In this document: in pieces, positions 11,114-25,405 of the stretch
Layout: each line of letters begins with the position of its first letter
Numbering within the stretch: the stretch's first letter is position 1
DNA from: Istiophorus platypterus
Lineage: Eukaryota > Chordata > Actinopteri > Istiophoriformes > Istiophoridae
Assembly (NCBI GenBank): GCA_016859345.1
Contig: CM029134.1
Location: 12,055,060 to 12,119,059 of the forward strand
Direction: 5' to 3'
DNA: 64,000 nucleotides
Translations under genes and position numbers: made by a program
The notes under the pieces: generated by a model
Told to the model about the DNA's origin: nothing
Databases searched by the model: none
What the model saw: only the letters and a program-made list of their open reading frames with translations

Positions 11114-11915
11114 AATATCATGTTAGACCCACGGCGCTCGCTGCTCTGATGAAACCGCAGAGCCGGCCTCAGACTGCCCTGTCACCGAGCCGCAGCTGCA
11201 GGGAGGCGGACGCGGATGCCGAGGCTGCCCCGCGCCGCTCCGTCTCTCCTTCGCCTTTTATGAATGGGGATCATTCCCGAGCAGCTGTGGAAGGCGTAAA
11301 CAGACGAATAATTCGCCATTAGCCCCCATCGTTTGTTTGTTTGTTTGTGAGACGTGAACGCTGCTCGCGTCCCGTGGCTTCGCAGCGATTTCACATTGTC
11401 TTGTTGCTGTGAAGCTTTGGCAAAACGGGCTCTAGGATACACAGACAATTTTTTATCCCATTATGAGCCAGAAAAACGTTTGTTTTTCTTATCGCAATCC
11501 TGAGACAACAATCAACAATCGCACAAGATATTATAATAAATTAATTCTGAGGGTTTTCGGGCGTTTTGATTTTGACAGTATTGTGGGATTTTTTTTTTTT
11601 TTTTAAGAAAAACTGGAATAATAATCACAGAAAACAATCAGCATGACCAGAAGCCGACACTGGAAGCAGCAGCTTCCATGACACGGTTCCGCGGTTATTT
11701 CTCCTCTATCCGTCGTTTGACTGTTCACTGTTCACCTTCACGTTTCCAGCTCCCCCCGTTAGTCTAACACCTGCGGCGACCGCCTCCCGCAGCTCAATGA
11801 AACGTCGTTTTACTGAATGACTTCTTTTTTTTTCTCTCCCCCCTTTTCATTAATGATCCGACGAGCGCGGGAAAAGCAGCCGACGTTGCGTAACCCGCGA
11901 ACCCGTCGCCGGTGG

Positions 11916-12053
11916 CACGTGAGGTTGCTCGGTTGCAGTTTCTAAATATAGAGCCCACCGGCGACCGGCTCGAGGACGGCGAGCCCCCCGCACCCCCCCG
12001 CACCCCCGCACCCCCGCACCCCCCGCACCCGTCGCCGATCGCCCTATTTATAG
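11916..12053. promoter_or_regulatory. npas4: Upstream E-box and two perfect MEF2 sites
   Basis: A palindromic E-box CACGTG lies at 11916-11921. Two exact YTAWWWWTAR MEF2 matches follow: CTAAATATAG at 11942-11951 and CTATTTATAG at 12044-12053. They flank a C-rich run and lie about 1.4-1.55 kb upstream of the predicted npas4 start site. MEF2 is an established activator of activity-regulated neuronal genes. Assigning these sites to npas4 is inference from position. Confidence 0.5.
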
Positions 12054-12165
12054 AGAAAAAGAGGTTTCACGTTCAGCCCCCGAAAATAGATCCGGAGTAT
12101 GTGCGCCTCACATGTGGAGCCGAGCACGCGCGCACACGTATACACACCTGGATCTGTGCCTCTGT

Positions 12166-12205
<40 letters not shown>
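12166..12205. repeat. (CA)n microsatellite
   Basis: About 20 uninterrupted CA units. Confidence 0.95.
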
Positions 12206-12209
<4 letters not shown>

Positions 12210-12410
12210 AGGTTTGTCTCACCGTTTTTGTTTCTTTGATTATTCCCATTTCTTTGCCTGCGAGGAGACGGGAGGGGTTCGGCAAGGCTGCAAAGATGTT
12301 TCTTTGAAAAGTGAATGGAGAGAATGTTCTGGCACATTTAATTTATTTATTTATTTTTTAGTACCAGGATTTTATAAAGCCCCATTTTCAAGGTGATATA
12401 TACACTCAGC

Positions 12411-12610
12411 TGGCAGTTTATTAGGGACACCCAGCTAAAACTAATGCAGTCTTAAGCAACGTTCCTGCAACAAACCCCTCCTCCGTTAAGGCTGTGCTGC
12501 AGGTTTTTGGGTTGAAACTGGTTCAGGGACCTGCTGAATCAACCGTATCGTTTTGAAGGTTGCGGGTTGTGCTGACAGGTATCTGTTTTATTTCAACGAG
12601 GGAAGGCTGA
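12411..12610 (+). repeat. Interspersed repeat, family B, copy 1
   Basis: It starts TGGCAGTTTATTAGGGACAC, then CAGCTAAAACTAATGCAGTC, and includes TTGAAACTGGTTCAG and GCTGACAGGT words. The second copy at about 25406-25640 has the same order in the same orientation. I recognise the TTATTAGGTACACCTAGCTA word as common in teleost genomes. Confidence 0.75.
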
Positions 12611-14224
12611 TAACCGGTTACACCTCTCTCGTCCTCTACAACAACAGCTCAGCGGCACCACGTCCTCCAAAATGGCCACACAGTCGAATCAACACCTCAC
12701 TGAAACAGCGTCAGTTAAAACTGAAACGTCGGACCCTGCGTGAGTGGATGGGTTCGTTGCAGGACTGACGCGTTAGGCTGCCTTAGTCTTCGTCTTCCTG
12801 GGCAGACAGCCTGTGTATTACCCATGTTGTAGGGAGATGGATCTGTTAAAACAATCACACGCCTCCTTCTGTGGACGAAATGCAAAGGTCCCGCAGCATA
12901 AATCATAAATTTTTGGGGGTCAAGACCTGATTTAAGGCTAAGTTTAGGGGTTTAGGGTCGGGGGTTGGATAGGGGGTGGCCGGGGTTTGTCTCCAGGAAG
13001 CTGGTGTAAATCAGTGCAGGGACCCCGTCAGCGATGGAGACCAGGTTTGTGGGCGATTGCCTGAGTGTCCTAAGTTGACAAAATGTTTCTAAAGCGATAC
13101 AGAATCTGATCTATTATCTATAGATTAGATTAGATTGTTTACCTGTTATACTGTGGTCCACTGTTTACTTGCGTTAGGTTTGCAGAGCATGGCTCATTAA
13201 TGAACCCTCCTGCTTCTTGTTGGGGACTTTCAGCCTTACTTGCTTCAGTCCCTCCTTGTGTCTGGTGTCTGGTCGGTATTTCTGGCCCAGGTGCATGTGA
13301 TTCTGCCCCTGTGGTGCTTTTTCCCCCCTTTTTTTCCTTCGAGGTCTGTTTTTTTTGTGTCATATTTCTTTTGTTATTCTTATGGGATGACTCAGCCATC
13401 TCTGCCCTCTCTGCTATAGCTGTATTTCACCATTTCACTTGTTCCACTTTGGTAATGACCCAAAGGTAAAACTGATTGTTACCAGACGATCAGAGGGGAA
13501 AAAACGTCTATGTCCACCTAGAGCTATTGTTAAATTTGCCCTTTTCCCACTAAAACGACGCCTAGTCCTCATTTTGTACAGATTTCATTTGCTTTACCGG
13601 AGGTAATCGAAGCCGTAGAGATGAGAGATGCGCGTTTTGCCGTCTCCGCTGCGCATCGCACGGACGAACAGCGCTTCCAGAGCAAGAGCGAAGAACATCA
13701 CACACCTGTCTCAGCCTAGAGCGGCCACCATCACGTGTCCGGGCAGCGATATCGGTTTTTCTTTGGGCTACTCTGCTTGCAGCGTTGCACTCATTCATTA
13801 GTCTGGTCCACTCAAGAGAAAGTGAGAAATTGCATCTCTTCTTTCTTTTCTTTTTTGTTTCTTGTCTCTTTTTTTTTTTAACCAACCCTGAATGGACTAA
13901 AGTTGAGTCTTTGTTTCAGGTGCATCAAATAACCAATTGTTTGCATCAGTTTGGTGTCAGACATCACCCAGACAATACTCACAGGTAAGTTTAACAAAGG
14001 TCACCCAATGAAACACATGAAATAGTTGTTAGACATCATGAATTTCTGGTCCGTTCCATTTTGGCCATGATGAGATTTAAAGGATCACTGAGTTCAGTTA
14101 GGAATTACGAACCAGAAATTTTCCTTTTTAGATGAATGACACCACACAGATGCCGATGAACAGGCAGCGAACAGGTTGTGTTTGTCTCATGTGATTGTAA
14201 ACTTAACATCTTTGGGTTTTTAAG

Positions 14225-14370
14225 TGTTAGTCAGGAAAAACGAGCACTCTGGAGACATCACCTTGAGCCCTGAGAAGTGGGGACAGAAAAATTTACTGTT
14301 TTATGAAATTTTACAGATTAAATGATTCATTGACTGATCAAGAAAATAACTTGCAGACTAAGCAATAAGA
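14225..14370 (+). repeat. Interspersed repeat, family A, copy 3
   Basis: The word order GTCAGGAAAAACGAGCA, GGAGACATCACCTTGAGCCC, AATGATTCATTGACTGATCA, AGAAAATAACTTGCAGACTA matches the distal part of family A as I know it from teleost genomes. Confidence 0.6.
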
Positions 14371-17300
14371 GTCACTGTGAATGTTTGTGTGTCTCATTTC
14401 TGAAATATAATGTTTTCACTTTGGCATACAGAACCGTAAGTGTATTATTAGCCATGTTTAGTTGCCTTGGTGTCCTCCTTGTTAGAAAACTCTGATCTCC
14501 AAACGAGTAGAACAAGCTGCTGCATTATTGTCCTAGTTAGATAAGTGATTAAACACTGATATTACTATATATCTGTTAATAAAGTATCAGTGGTAATTTT
14601 CCCAGACTGTTTTTGTTTTCAATCAGTTTTCTTCCTTTGCAAGTTTTTTTTTCCTTGCAAGTTCATGTAACATGGCCACTTACGTTACAGTTGTGACAGT
14701 CTTAGACCTTATTAGTTACAAACAGGCAGCTCTATAAATTATTTGTTACCCCTTTAGTCACTAACTTCACATCCTCTTCCCTTGTACCTGCAGTACCTTG
14801 TACTGTCCTGGTGCACTGCTAGTACAAACAACTGCACTAATTTGGGAAGAATCACACTGTATGTTGCAGGTCATAATCAAGATTGTTAAAAAGGTTGTTT
14901 ATTACATCAACTGTCACCACCTCTGTCTCCCAGTACTCCCATCACTGATGCATCAGAATCTCAGGTGTTTGATATTTTCCTCAGGAACTCCTTCCTCCTG
15001 ATTTTTCTTGATTTAAAAAACAAAAACAAAACAACAGCTTCATGGGCAGTTTAGATGAAAATGTAACTAAAATGCTTGTACCCAAAGTCTTCAGTTTCAG
15101 TTTGATCAGCTGCCAAGAGGTAACGAAATGTTCTCTACAAGTGGACACAGGAGGTATGGTCCCCTGAATCTTGATTTCACTAGCAATGGTAAAACGTTCA
15201 GGTTCTTCAGCGTAACTGCAACCAGCATTCTTGTTTACTTGTAAAGAAAACAAAAACAAAAAACAGACAACAGACAACACATTCAAGTCTGCTGCATCAT
15301 TAACTAGCCTAAACGTCTGTGGCCATGTCGCACATTGGCTTCATTAGAGTAATTAATAACAATCTTTAGCTATCAAAAATTCTTATTTTTCAGAGGATGA
15401 CTGACTGCAAAATTACTTTAATCTCATGTTTAACATGCTTGACCTTCTAGGCTGTTGCCATCTACCACAAATTAATTTGCTGTAATTTTTTTAGATTCCA
15501 ACTCTCTTTATACTAGAAGGATCACAGCCCTGTTTGTGCATGATTTGTTTCATTTACTAAACCACATATTAATTACTGCCGACCATTCACTGAAACCATT
15601 TTTTTCTGATTTATGAATGTGTTGACTTTCAGACTCTCCATCATATTGGCCTGGTTGTGCTGTACATGTTGCCTGCCTGTGTTTTCGCTTATAAATGATC
15701 ATCCTGTAAAAGACATATTTTCTTTTTGGGCATTAAAAATACCAATAATTGTTCATTTGATGAAGGAAATCACATGATTACATGCACATGATTACCACAG
15801 CCCAATTTAGGACTTTTCTTCAGATAAATAGTTATGGAGCTTGGAGACAAAGATATGGGTCCAGGTTGGAAACCATTTTAGCCTAACAGTTTATTTCTTA
15901 GAATCATCATCTTTATCTCTACATCCTTTTTGTATTTCATTGAATTGTAATTCATTTGGTGCTGCAAATTTTAACATGAGGTGGTTGGAATTTTGAGTGA
16001 CAGGTTATTACATAAGTAAGTTTAAAACAAAAAAAAACCTTATATAGCAGTTTTCAAAAATAGAATAAAAAGTGCTCTACAATTATAAAAAAGATTCTAA
16101 AAAGTATTCTGATAAATATTTGAATCAAAAACAAGCATCAATTGTGAAAGAATGAGAACAAATCAGTGCCAGGATGCATCTGTAAAAGATCTTTGAAAAT
16201 AAACACATTTTAAGATGAAATTTCTCTCAGGAATCTTAAAAATCATGACGAACAACACCATGACCTAGTGAACCTCTATGGAATCAGCATCTCACTGATT
16301 GGTTAACATATGCAGAAGGATGTGAAATTTCAATTCTAATTTGAGAGACATGGAAGAGGGAAGGAAATGAAATTTATTTATTTATTTTAAATTAAGGATG
16401 AAAGAGTTTATGTTTCCAGCAATGCTCACAGCGTGGCTCTAGGGATGGCAGTGAAATCTGTGGCTTGGTTGCCACTTTGGTCCTGACTAAAATATCTCAA
16501 CATTTACTCTATGAATTGGAACGGAAGTTTGTGCATGGTTCCCAGAGGACGTATCCTAATGACTCTGGTCTGACTTTTCCTCTAGCACCAATAGCAGGTT
16601 TACATTTATGGTTCTGAGTGAAATTTCTTGACAACTATTGGCTTGATTGCCATGAGAGTTGGAACAGATATGGCATGGCTGTTGACATGTTTGAGTCATG
16701 TTTAAATAAAACCAACAGGACTGAATAACTGATTAAAGGTCTTTCTCGAAGTCCAACTGGGAACTGGAAACCACCTTTAAGTTAGAAGCCAGGGAAGTTA
16801 AAGTTCTGTTGTAAAATTTCACAGGTCTGATCTGGGACAAAGGCCTGAACTTCACTTTGGTTGGGATTGAAGTGCAGGAACTTCTGTGACATTCAGGCAC
16901 TAAGCTCCTTAAAACAATTATGTAAAGTGATTTGAATGGTCCCCAGCTTTCACAAATACATAAAGCTATAAATTAAATGTTCCAAACATTTTGATACCTA
17001 ATAGATACACAGTGATTCCCTGATTAACACAAAACAGCAATCTCATGCTCTCCGCTCCCTAACCTAATAAATAATATGAATATCTTCCAGCTAATCATTG
17101 ATTAGCAGGGTAAAGTGTTATTCACTGATTCCCTGTTGTTTGAATAGAGGATCGGTCTTATTCTGCTGCTCAACATGTGAATCTCATTTTCACTGGATTT
17201 GTGACTAAACACACATCTCCGTCCTCCAGATGTAGTGTTTTCAGAGATTGCCTTTAAAAAAAAAAGGAAAAAAGACAATAGTGACCAGACTTCTGGGCAA

Positions 17301-19351
17301 AAATAGCTCTCATCTTTATACAGGAGCTCCCAGAACACAAACACTCAAAGTTGTTTGTTTTTTTGTTTTTTTGTTGTTTTTTTTTGTTTACTCCATCCAG
17401 CAGTCTTGCAGGCACTTAAGCTGTCCCGGTGTCCCACACACTCTGTTGTCTCAAGCACCACCATTGTTGCGGTTTCCACGATGATCCCTGCCATTATGAG
17501 CCTCGGTTGCGTCGGTACCATAGGTGGGCGGTGGAGAAGAACATGGCCGTGGCGAGGCGGACAGGAGGAGAGCGAGGGGTCGGGGGGGGGGGTGAGTGGC
17601 TCATCTCCCTGACAGCAAATGGACTCAAATGAATCCAATTAGTGGGCCATCTTTTTGAAAGAAACTCCTGTTTGTGTCAATATTCATGTGGAAGCTCATT
17701 TAGTCTTATAACCCTCTTAAACACAATCACTCATCCGGGCGTATTAACTCGGACGCTTATTCATTCACTCACTTATTCTCCCACTCTCCGAGCCGTTTCT
17801 TCATTCAATAGCTCCCTCATTCACTTGCTCCCTCATTAATTTGTTCACTCAGTCACCCTTTTACTCAGTCACTCATTCACGAGGGCATGTCTGGTACATT
17901 TTGAATGGTGCTACCTTTTCTGGTTTGGTTCTTTTCAGGTGTAGTGTGTCCTGCGTGTCGTGTTTTAAGTGGAACCATGGTACCCTGTGAGAGGAGGCCA
18001 GGGGACAGAGAGTGGTTAATGTGTTTCATTAGCACGGCGAACTAATGGACATAAATGTATTACTGGGTCAGGTTCTGGTCTTAAATTTTGCAGTAGTGGT
18101 GGAGTAAAGACTTTCATCTGCTTTGACTGATTGATCATTGATTGATTGATGGAAACAAGCTGTAAAGAGAACACTGGCACTTGAACACTGTTACCTCTGA
18201 AGTTGGGAAAACATGTTAGCATGTTAACATGCTTCTTTGAGAATATCATGGCAAAGACATGTAGGAGCAGGTTATTCCATCTGAAAAGATATTTTGGGTG
18301 TAATAAGGCAAAATATAAGATAAATACTGTGAGCAGATAGACAAGAGCGTTTGAACGGCCAGAAAGACTTTGGAGCAGATTTAAGTTTTGTTTTTCATTT
18401 CTAAATAGTTCTTGATTTACACCTTTTTCCTCTTCTTTTTTTTTCTTCTTATTTTTTTAAATATAGATTTTCTGTTTTTCATTTGTCACATATAAGGGCC
18501 TGCTGTAAACAAGGAACATACTCAATAGGTGCAAACCGACTGTGAGGCCTGTGAAATGTCTGTTCAAAAATGCTGTTTGTGTGACAGCAGTCTATTCAGT
18601 TGGCTTTAGAGAATATTTGATTTTATTATTGAGTAAAAAGTCTCAATGTGAATTGACAGAAAAGAAATACAGTTTTATTGTCTGTTATCGAATTAAAAAC
18701 TATACTTAGACCTTTGACTGCATTGGCTGTAATTGGCTGTAATCAATATTATATATTTATATCTTATAATAAGCTGTTTTCAGCAAAAAAAAAGTCCACT
18801 GTACACCCCCTGCTCAGCACCAGAAAGCAGACATGCACAGTTTGTGATCAGCAGCAGAACACAGTTGAGCATTTAGCAGCTAAAGAGCCAGATATTTCCC
18901 TCAGGAGGTGGTGGAGACCTAAAACAGAGCTAAAAGAGGATTGAATTTTGGAATTAAAATTCATCAGGTGAAGGAAACACAACATGTTTGATGATATGTT
19001 AGCGATTTGTTCACAACTTGATTCCGCTCTCCCCAAGTGGCCGAAAACAAAACAAAACAAAACAAATAATTTCAAGCAATTATAAAAGAAAATTTAATTT
19101 TTATGGCAGTGATGAACTTACTGGTAAAGTTATTTGTTTTTGACGGAGAAGTTAAATGTTCAATGAGAAGGTCTGGTGTTCTGCTTTTCAGTGTAAACTG
19201 ATGGGGTGATTGCTTAGTGTTTTGAGTATTGCAGTAGTGTTTCGGAAAATGTGTTTACACATTGAGGAAAAACTGTGACCTGCTCGTGCATTCACTCTCG
19301 TTCAGATTCACTCTTTCACTCACCCACATATGACTAACTTATTCTCTGTCA

Positions 19352-19386
19352 CTATCCTACACACACAAACACACACGTACACACGT

Positions 19387-19421
<35 letters not shown>

Positions 19422-19497
19422 CTTAGCAGATGTACAAATGGCAGGAGTGTTCTGGCTCTTCCTGTATACACACGCACACACACACACACACACTCAG
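19352..19497. repeat. Two CA-rich microsatellite blocks
   Basis: CACA runs with occasional G or T at about 19362-19421 and 19470-19493, separated by about 50 bp of unique sequence. Confidence 0.9.
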
Positions 19498-20040
19498 ATT
19501 TGCAGTCGCCAACAGGTGTGACTTTCACAGCTTCGGCCGTTGGCAGCGACTGAAATTGCGGATGAGGGACGAGCAGCATGTTCCACCACAACCTTAGTCA
19601 TCACATCACAGGGAACAGAGAGAATAGATCATCAGTCTCTGCAACAGCTCCATCATACTGAGGTGTGAGTTATGAAAGTTTATCACAGTTAAAATGTCAA
19701 CGATTCTGCTGATGATGAGAGATAGATTGTGTTTACCTCAAATGTAAATGCGGCCATAAATAATTGTGTTATTTTCGGACCACTTCAGGGTTGAAGAGTG
19801 CACTAGATGAGGAGGTAAAAGAGGCTGAGGAGGCCTAGAATTATGTAGGAAATAATTTCAGGGTAAACAAACGGCGTGGTTCTTATTGCAGAGGTGAAAG
19901 ATACTTCTCCTAAGACTAAGACTGTCTTTTCTTTTTCAGTTTATTTTTACACCCAGAGAGTCAAGGTCTGCGCTCTGCTTCTTGAAAGGAAGGAGCTAAT
20001 CTGTCGCCTAGCAACACCTCCCACTCCTGCATCAAGGCGG

Positions 20041-20075
20041 GAGCGAGAGAGAGAGAGAGAGGGAGAGAGAGAGGA
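20041..20075. repeat. (GA)n microsatellite
   Basis: A GA run with two interruptions, followed by GATGAG units. Confidence 0.9.
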
Positions 20076-23000
20076 TGAGGATGAGGATGGAGTAAAGAGA
20101 AGAGTTGACAAAAAAAAGATAGAAATTTAGGGACACAGAGAGGTAGTGAGGGATGATCAGGAACGTGGTGAAATAGCAGATGGACAGATGGATCCCTAGT
20201 AAGATCAGAATAATTATGTCCTAAAAGCTGGAAAGAGGAGAACGATTAGCACATGCATGTACAGCTCCATATTGTATACAAATATTTCTAATTTCATATA
20301 CACACTCTTGCATCTACTGTATATGCAAATGCATACACAGTCATGTACGACACATACCCATGTAAACCGATTCTGTGTTATGTGTTCAGTTGTTTACTGG
20401 TGAATCTGAATTTCAGAATCCAATCAGCAACAGGGGCTGCAAATTAGCTTCAACGAGATCCCCTCAACACAGTTTATTCCATCTGTTGCATAGCTTCTCC
20501 CTGTGTAACAATTTTTGCTTGTACTATTCCTCTTAAACAAACTAACAAATATATAAATAGAAAAGGAGATCTCGATAGACAATTCACAGATCCATACATT
20601 GCTTAAATTAGGATTTGTTTTCATGAAATTGGCCTTAGAAATGTCACAGCTAAACCTTGATAAAAATGAATTCATAATATCTCCCAATCTGTCTCAGTGA
20701 CAGTGAATGGGAAAGACTCTGTAGTCTTGCTCTTGTTATTGTTATGGTGATTGTGCAGATACAGACAGTGAAAAAAGGAGGAAAAAAGAAGGGGGCTAAC
20801 GTACAGGAAAGGTCCTCGGCTGGATCTAAAGCAGCGATACAGTTGTGTGGTTCCTATCTTCACCGCTCGGTCAATAATACACTTGTCTAGACTGATTGTT
20901 ATATATGAACTTTAGATCACCCTTTATTGCATTTGTACATGATTACATCAGTCTACCAAGTGGCTAAAAAGCCCAATAGAACAAAGACAAATTAAATCAT
21001 ATGACAGTATTATTAAAACATAATCAAGTACAGTGTGAGATGGAGTTCTGATGAAGACTGACTGACAGGGAACCGGTTGTCTGTAAGGATCATAATGAGT
21101 CAGTCATATTACACCAAGAAAAAATTTTCAAGGGTGCCCTGGTGGACTTTGGGGTTGAGATGCTGTACATGTCTCAGACCCCTAGACCACCGTGATGCCC
21201 AAGCTTTTCTGTCTTTTTTTCCAAAAACTCTTAAGGGAACTCAAAATTCTCTCTGTCGCCACAAAATCAATACAACAGCATGTCTTACTTGCATGCAGTT
21301 CAAACAAAGACTTATTGTCTTCCCTTATGTTATTCTATTTAATTTTTAGAGTCCTGAAATTTTTAATCTATCGAGTAATTTACCAAAAAAAAAGCAAAAT
21401 TCAACAACAACCATGAAAATTAAGCATATCTTTGTATATCATGAGTATGTTTTTCCTTTGATCCTGAAATTTATCACATGACCCTTCAGGCCAGGAATTA
21501 TTCAATATATCCTCCAGCCCCCTTATCACCCTCAACAGGATAAGCAGAATAGGAAACATGATATTCATTAATTGGGGCCTAAAATTGTCTTTAAATATAT
21601 CAGCAGTGCCACAAACAATTAGAGATTAAAAGCAATGGCAGTTACCGCTGAACAAAACTAAAAAACACCACATATAATAAGCAAAATTCAGTGAGAAAAT
21701 GTGTAATAATAATACCTCAATTCAGACAGCAAAGCCTCCTAATTTCACAGCATGTCCCTCTGTCTGATTTGAAGCCTGTCGGATCCATCGACAGATAGAC
21801 GCAACTTGGTGAATACAAACCATACAAACACCCACGCACACAGCTCCACCCACACTCCTGCTCCTCACCTCCTGCCTCTATCCATCATTCCCTGCCTCCT
21901 TCTCTCCGATTTGGCTTTGTGAGCCAGTAGCCTTGTACCTTTTCTCTTCGCTTTTCAATATCCAGTTTATTTTTAGCAGCCAGGGCACAGAGCAGGGGGC
22001 AGAAGTTTTTCACTAGTGCTCTTTAGTTGTGTTCCAGCCTCCTTGTCTCCCCAAGGTCCCCTAGATTATACTTAGACTCATAGGAGAACATGGGGACAAT
22101 AACTCGGTAAATAGCCTGGATATTTCTATTGAGGATGGAGTCCATCTTGAGAGGCTTTATTATACTGTGTGAGATTGAATGTGTGTGTGTTTGTGTGTGT
22201 GCTCAAGGATAAGATCTTTGTCAGAGTACATTTCAGATGCAGTTTTTAAGGTAAAATATTGATCACAGTAACATTTGAATACAAAAAAACCCGCTGACAC
22301 CTTTTGGTTTCATTTGGAAATTTTTGCTGGCAAGTATTTATTCAACATACAATATTGATATTCATATATTTTTTTTATTACATTTGTTTTCTTATTATAT
22401 AGATATTCATACCCATATGGCTTTTTATTTTTTTGTGGTGGACACATGCAGTTTTTTGTCTCCCGGAGTGCTGTACTGTAACATACCAGCACAGACACTG
22501 ACTCTTTCTCCCCACGGTAAGTTGGTGCTGATGCGGGGTTGCCATGGTGACGTGATGTAGATGTGTTACATCATGAGAGACCTCCTAGCAGCAGATCTTT
22601 TATTGACACTCCCTCTCCACCTTTTCTCTCCTCGCTTCTCGCTCTGCGTGTCAATCTCCCCTCGATTAACTCTCATTTTCAAGACAAGAGGTCAAGCAAA
22701 GAAATCAAATTGGGGGAAAGACAAACACATAACGTGGATGATTTTGCATTTGGCGTTAGCTTAGGTGCTCATTTGAATGTATATCATGTAGACATGTGTT
22801 CAGTATGAGCAGATAGACAGAGGTGTTGCATAACAAAAGCAGGGAGTAGGTTGATGGCAGTGAGGGAGGAACAGATGTGCTGAATGAGCTTCATATCAGC
22901 CAATAAACCAAATTTGTTCACCTTATTCTTTTCTTTGACTTGTTCCTTTTTATCCTCTTTTTCCGTCGTTGTCCTTGTGCACCGTGGCGCAAAATACATC

Positions 23001-23524
23001 TCTGTTGACCCGACATTTTGATACAAATCACTCTGCTCACATAACCATTACAGTTTGCTCCATTTTGTTCTGCCCTTCTGTGTTGTCTACTGTCCCGAGC
23101 AATTTACTGACTCATTCATTCTGGGGTGATTCATGAATGGATGGGGGTCAATTACTTGTCAGCTGTGGCTGGTTTATTACCTCCCATTGAGGTCTCATTT
23201 CTATGTGGAGCGCTCCAAAAATACATTAACACACAAACAAGACCTACATGGTGTCAACAAGCTGGAAAACAGGTAACAGGCTATAAACACGCTTTTTTTT
23301 AGGAAAGCAGCCTTTGATTGGGTATTATTATTGTATTGGCTCACTAATAAAACACTGAATTAGAAACACCTATATAAATCAATGCCAGATTATAATATTG
23401 TGGTGTCTGAATTGAGAAGTTTGATTGTTTTAGATTTTATATGATTTTAGTGGATGCGGAGACTTCATTCATTTTCGGAGAGGTTTTACAGGGTTATTGG
23501 GCAGATGTGAGGGGTCAGGTCATA

Positions 23525-24475
23525 GAATATAATATAAGTGCATTTATTCAAATCCTGTGCTTGGGTACATTTTTGAAGTACTTGTAATTAACTTGAGTTT
23601 TGAGTTTTATAACCATTTAATGCCATTTTATACTTCTAGTCCACTGCATTTGGTTTTTGACGCTTACAAAAAGTAGGAATTCTAGGAATTCAGATCTCTG
23701 AGTTTTTAGCAGTTTAACCACAGAGAGATTTCTGCCTATAAACTTCAAAGAGGGTTTATTTTAAATAACTTTTTCAGGCCCAAAAAGGGAAACTTATCCT
23801 AAATTTCATGTCAAAAAAAGAAAGAAAAGAATACAGATTCACACATCAGAATTTTCTTTCTTTCTTTCTTTCTTTTTCTCTTTCATTTTTCTTCTGCCCC
23901 GTTGATAAGGATTTTAAATGCAGGACTTTTACTCATAACAGAGTACTTTTAAATTGGTGTATAGGTATTTTTACTTAGGGAAAAGATGTGAGTACTTCTT
24001 CCACCACTGATGCCTGGTGAGTCTTCCTACTTACGAGTAAAAGTCCTGCATTTAAAATATTACTTGAGTAAAAGTGCAAAAGTTTTAATATCAAATAAAC
24101 TTAATGTACCAAAAAAAAGCAGTCATTATGCAGAATGTCTCTTAATCCAATTGTATATATTTTATAATTGGATTATAATTACTGATACATTAATGTGTAC
24201 ATCATTTTAATGTTGCAATCGATAAAGTTGGGGTAAGCTTTTACTACTGTATGTACTGCTGGATTGCCTAATCTGTAATTATAAATTGCAAGTTATTGGT
24301 TGATAATATTTTGAATAAATAACCTGAATCTGCAATGTAAACAGTCACTAAATTAGACAAATAAAAGTAGTATATACATCACATGAAAATACTTGAGTAA
24401 AGTACCTCTAAACTGTACAGGTGTTCAGTACTTGAGTAAATGTAATTAGTTACATTCCACCACTGGTTAGTCCAC
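23525..24475. repeat. Two opposed copies of interspersed repeat family C with a perfect 24-bp inverted repeat
   Basis: The left half runs toward AAGATGTGAGTACTTCTTCC and ACCACTGATG. The right half is its mirror, with ACTTGAGTAAAAGTGCAAAA, ACATTCCACCACTGG and similar words. Positions 23911-23934 and 24035-24058 are exact reverse complements, with a 100-nt spacer. The words ACTTGAGTA and TTCCACCACTG recur at about 34640-35320, 38362-38925, 48480-48620 and 61704-62205. This is a very common teleost dispersed repeat; its class is not assigned here. Confidence 0.75.
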
Positions 24476-25405
24476 AGTGAGCTGTTCCTCATCTGGGTCG
24501 TAAAAAATAACATCTGCAACTCACAATCAGTTCATGTTCTCCGATTCACAAAACTCCTCTCCAGCTCCTGCTCCCTGGCATTCACATACCTCTCGGTTTT
24601 TTCATTTCTGTTATTTTTCTCAGGGCTGAATGTCTTTTCAGCACAGGTCCCTTTTGCCGCCACCCACACCCACACACCCATAGCAACACATTGTCGTTTC
24701 TTGGTAACCACATTTACGCAATGAGTAAAGAAATTGAAGGTAGAGTAGACATCTAGCTTAGAGCCCTATATAAATCCACCTAAGGCTCCTGAGGGAGAAG
24801 AGAGGTGCTTGGTGGGTATTGGGGGAGGGGGGGGGGGCTGTTTCAACATCTGGACCTGAGGTCTCATGTAATTTAGCATTTCAGCTTAACTTTTGTTTGA
24901 GTGAATGACAAAGATCAATACATGTGTTGTTCAAGTGGTTTTAGGGACCTCTGTGTTTTTATTTGCTCCAGTATTTGAACATAGTCTTGAGTAAGAGTGC
25001 ATGCTATATGTGCAGTCATGTTTTTTATTACATCGCCATTAATCAATATCCCAGTCGCTGCCATACCCCACAGGGCGTTCATAGGAGATTACACTGACTT
25101 GAGGTAATGAACATTCCCAGCATTTGAAACTGTAATTGGACCAGACTGATAAGCTAATTATTTCCGCAGCTAACAAGACACAACTACTGTTGTATTACAG
25201 GGGGTGATTTAGACAGTATCGCACATATAAACTCGTGGGTGATATGTGGAGGTCACTTCTGGTCTGACAGAAGTTCATACAAAAAAGAAGAAGTCCCATA
25301 GGATTTGGTTTAAATAACAAAAAAAACAAACAAAAAAAAATCCAACTAAAACTTCTCATATTTGCAAATGTAATCAGCCTTTAGTCAGCCTTGTTTCAAC
25401 AGCTG
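24476..25405. other. Gene desert, part 2
   Basis: No exon is recognised. A G-run lies at about 24821-24838. Unique-looking, moderately GC sequence at about 25050-25260 could be a conserved non-coding element, but nothing in the sequence proves it. Confidence 0.4.

Larger units (their letters stand above)
12054..23520. other. Gene desert, part 1
   Basis: No exon with coding signature was found on either strand. Contents that I can name are a CA repeat (12166-12205), a family B repeat (12411-12610), a family A copy (14225-14370), CA repeats (19352-19497) and a GA repeat (20041-20075). GC-richer patches without ORF support occur at about 13560-13760 and 17390-17600, and could be conserved non-coding elements. 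Otherwise it is AT-rich unique-looking sequence. Confidence 0.55.
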
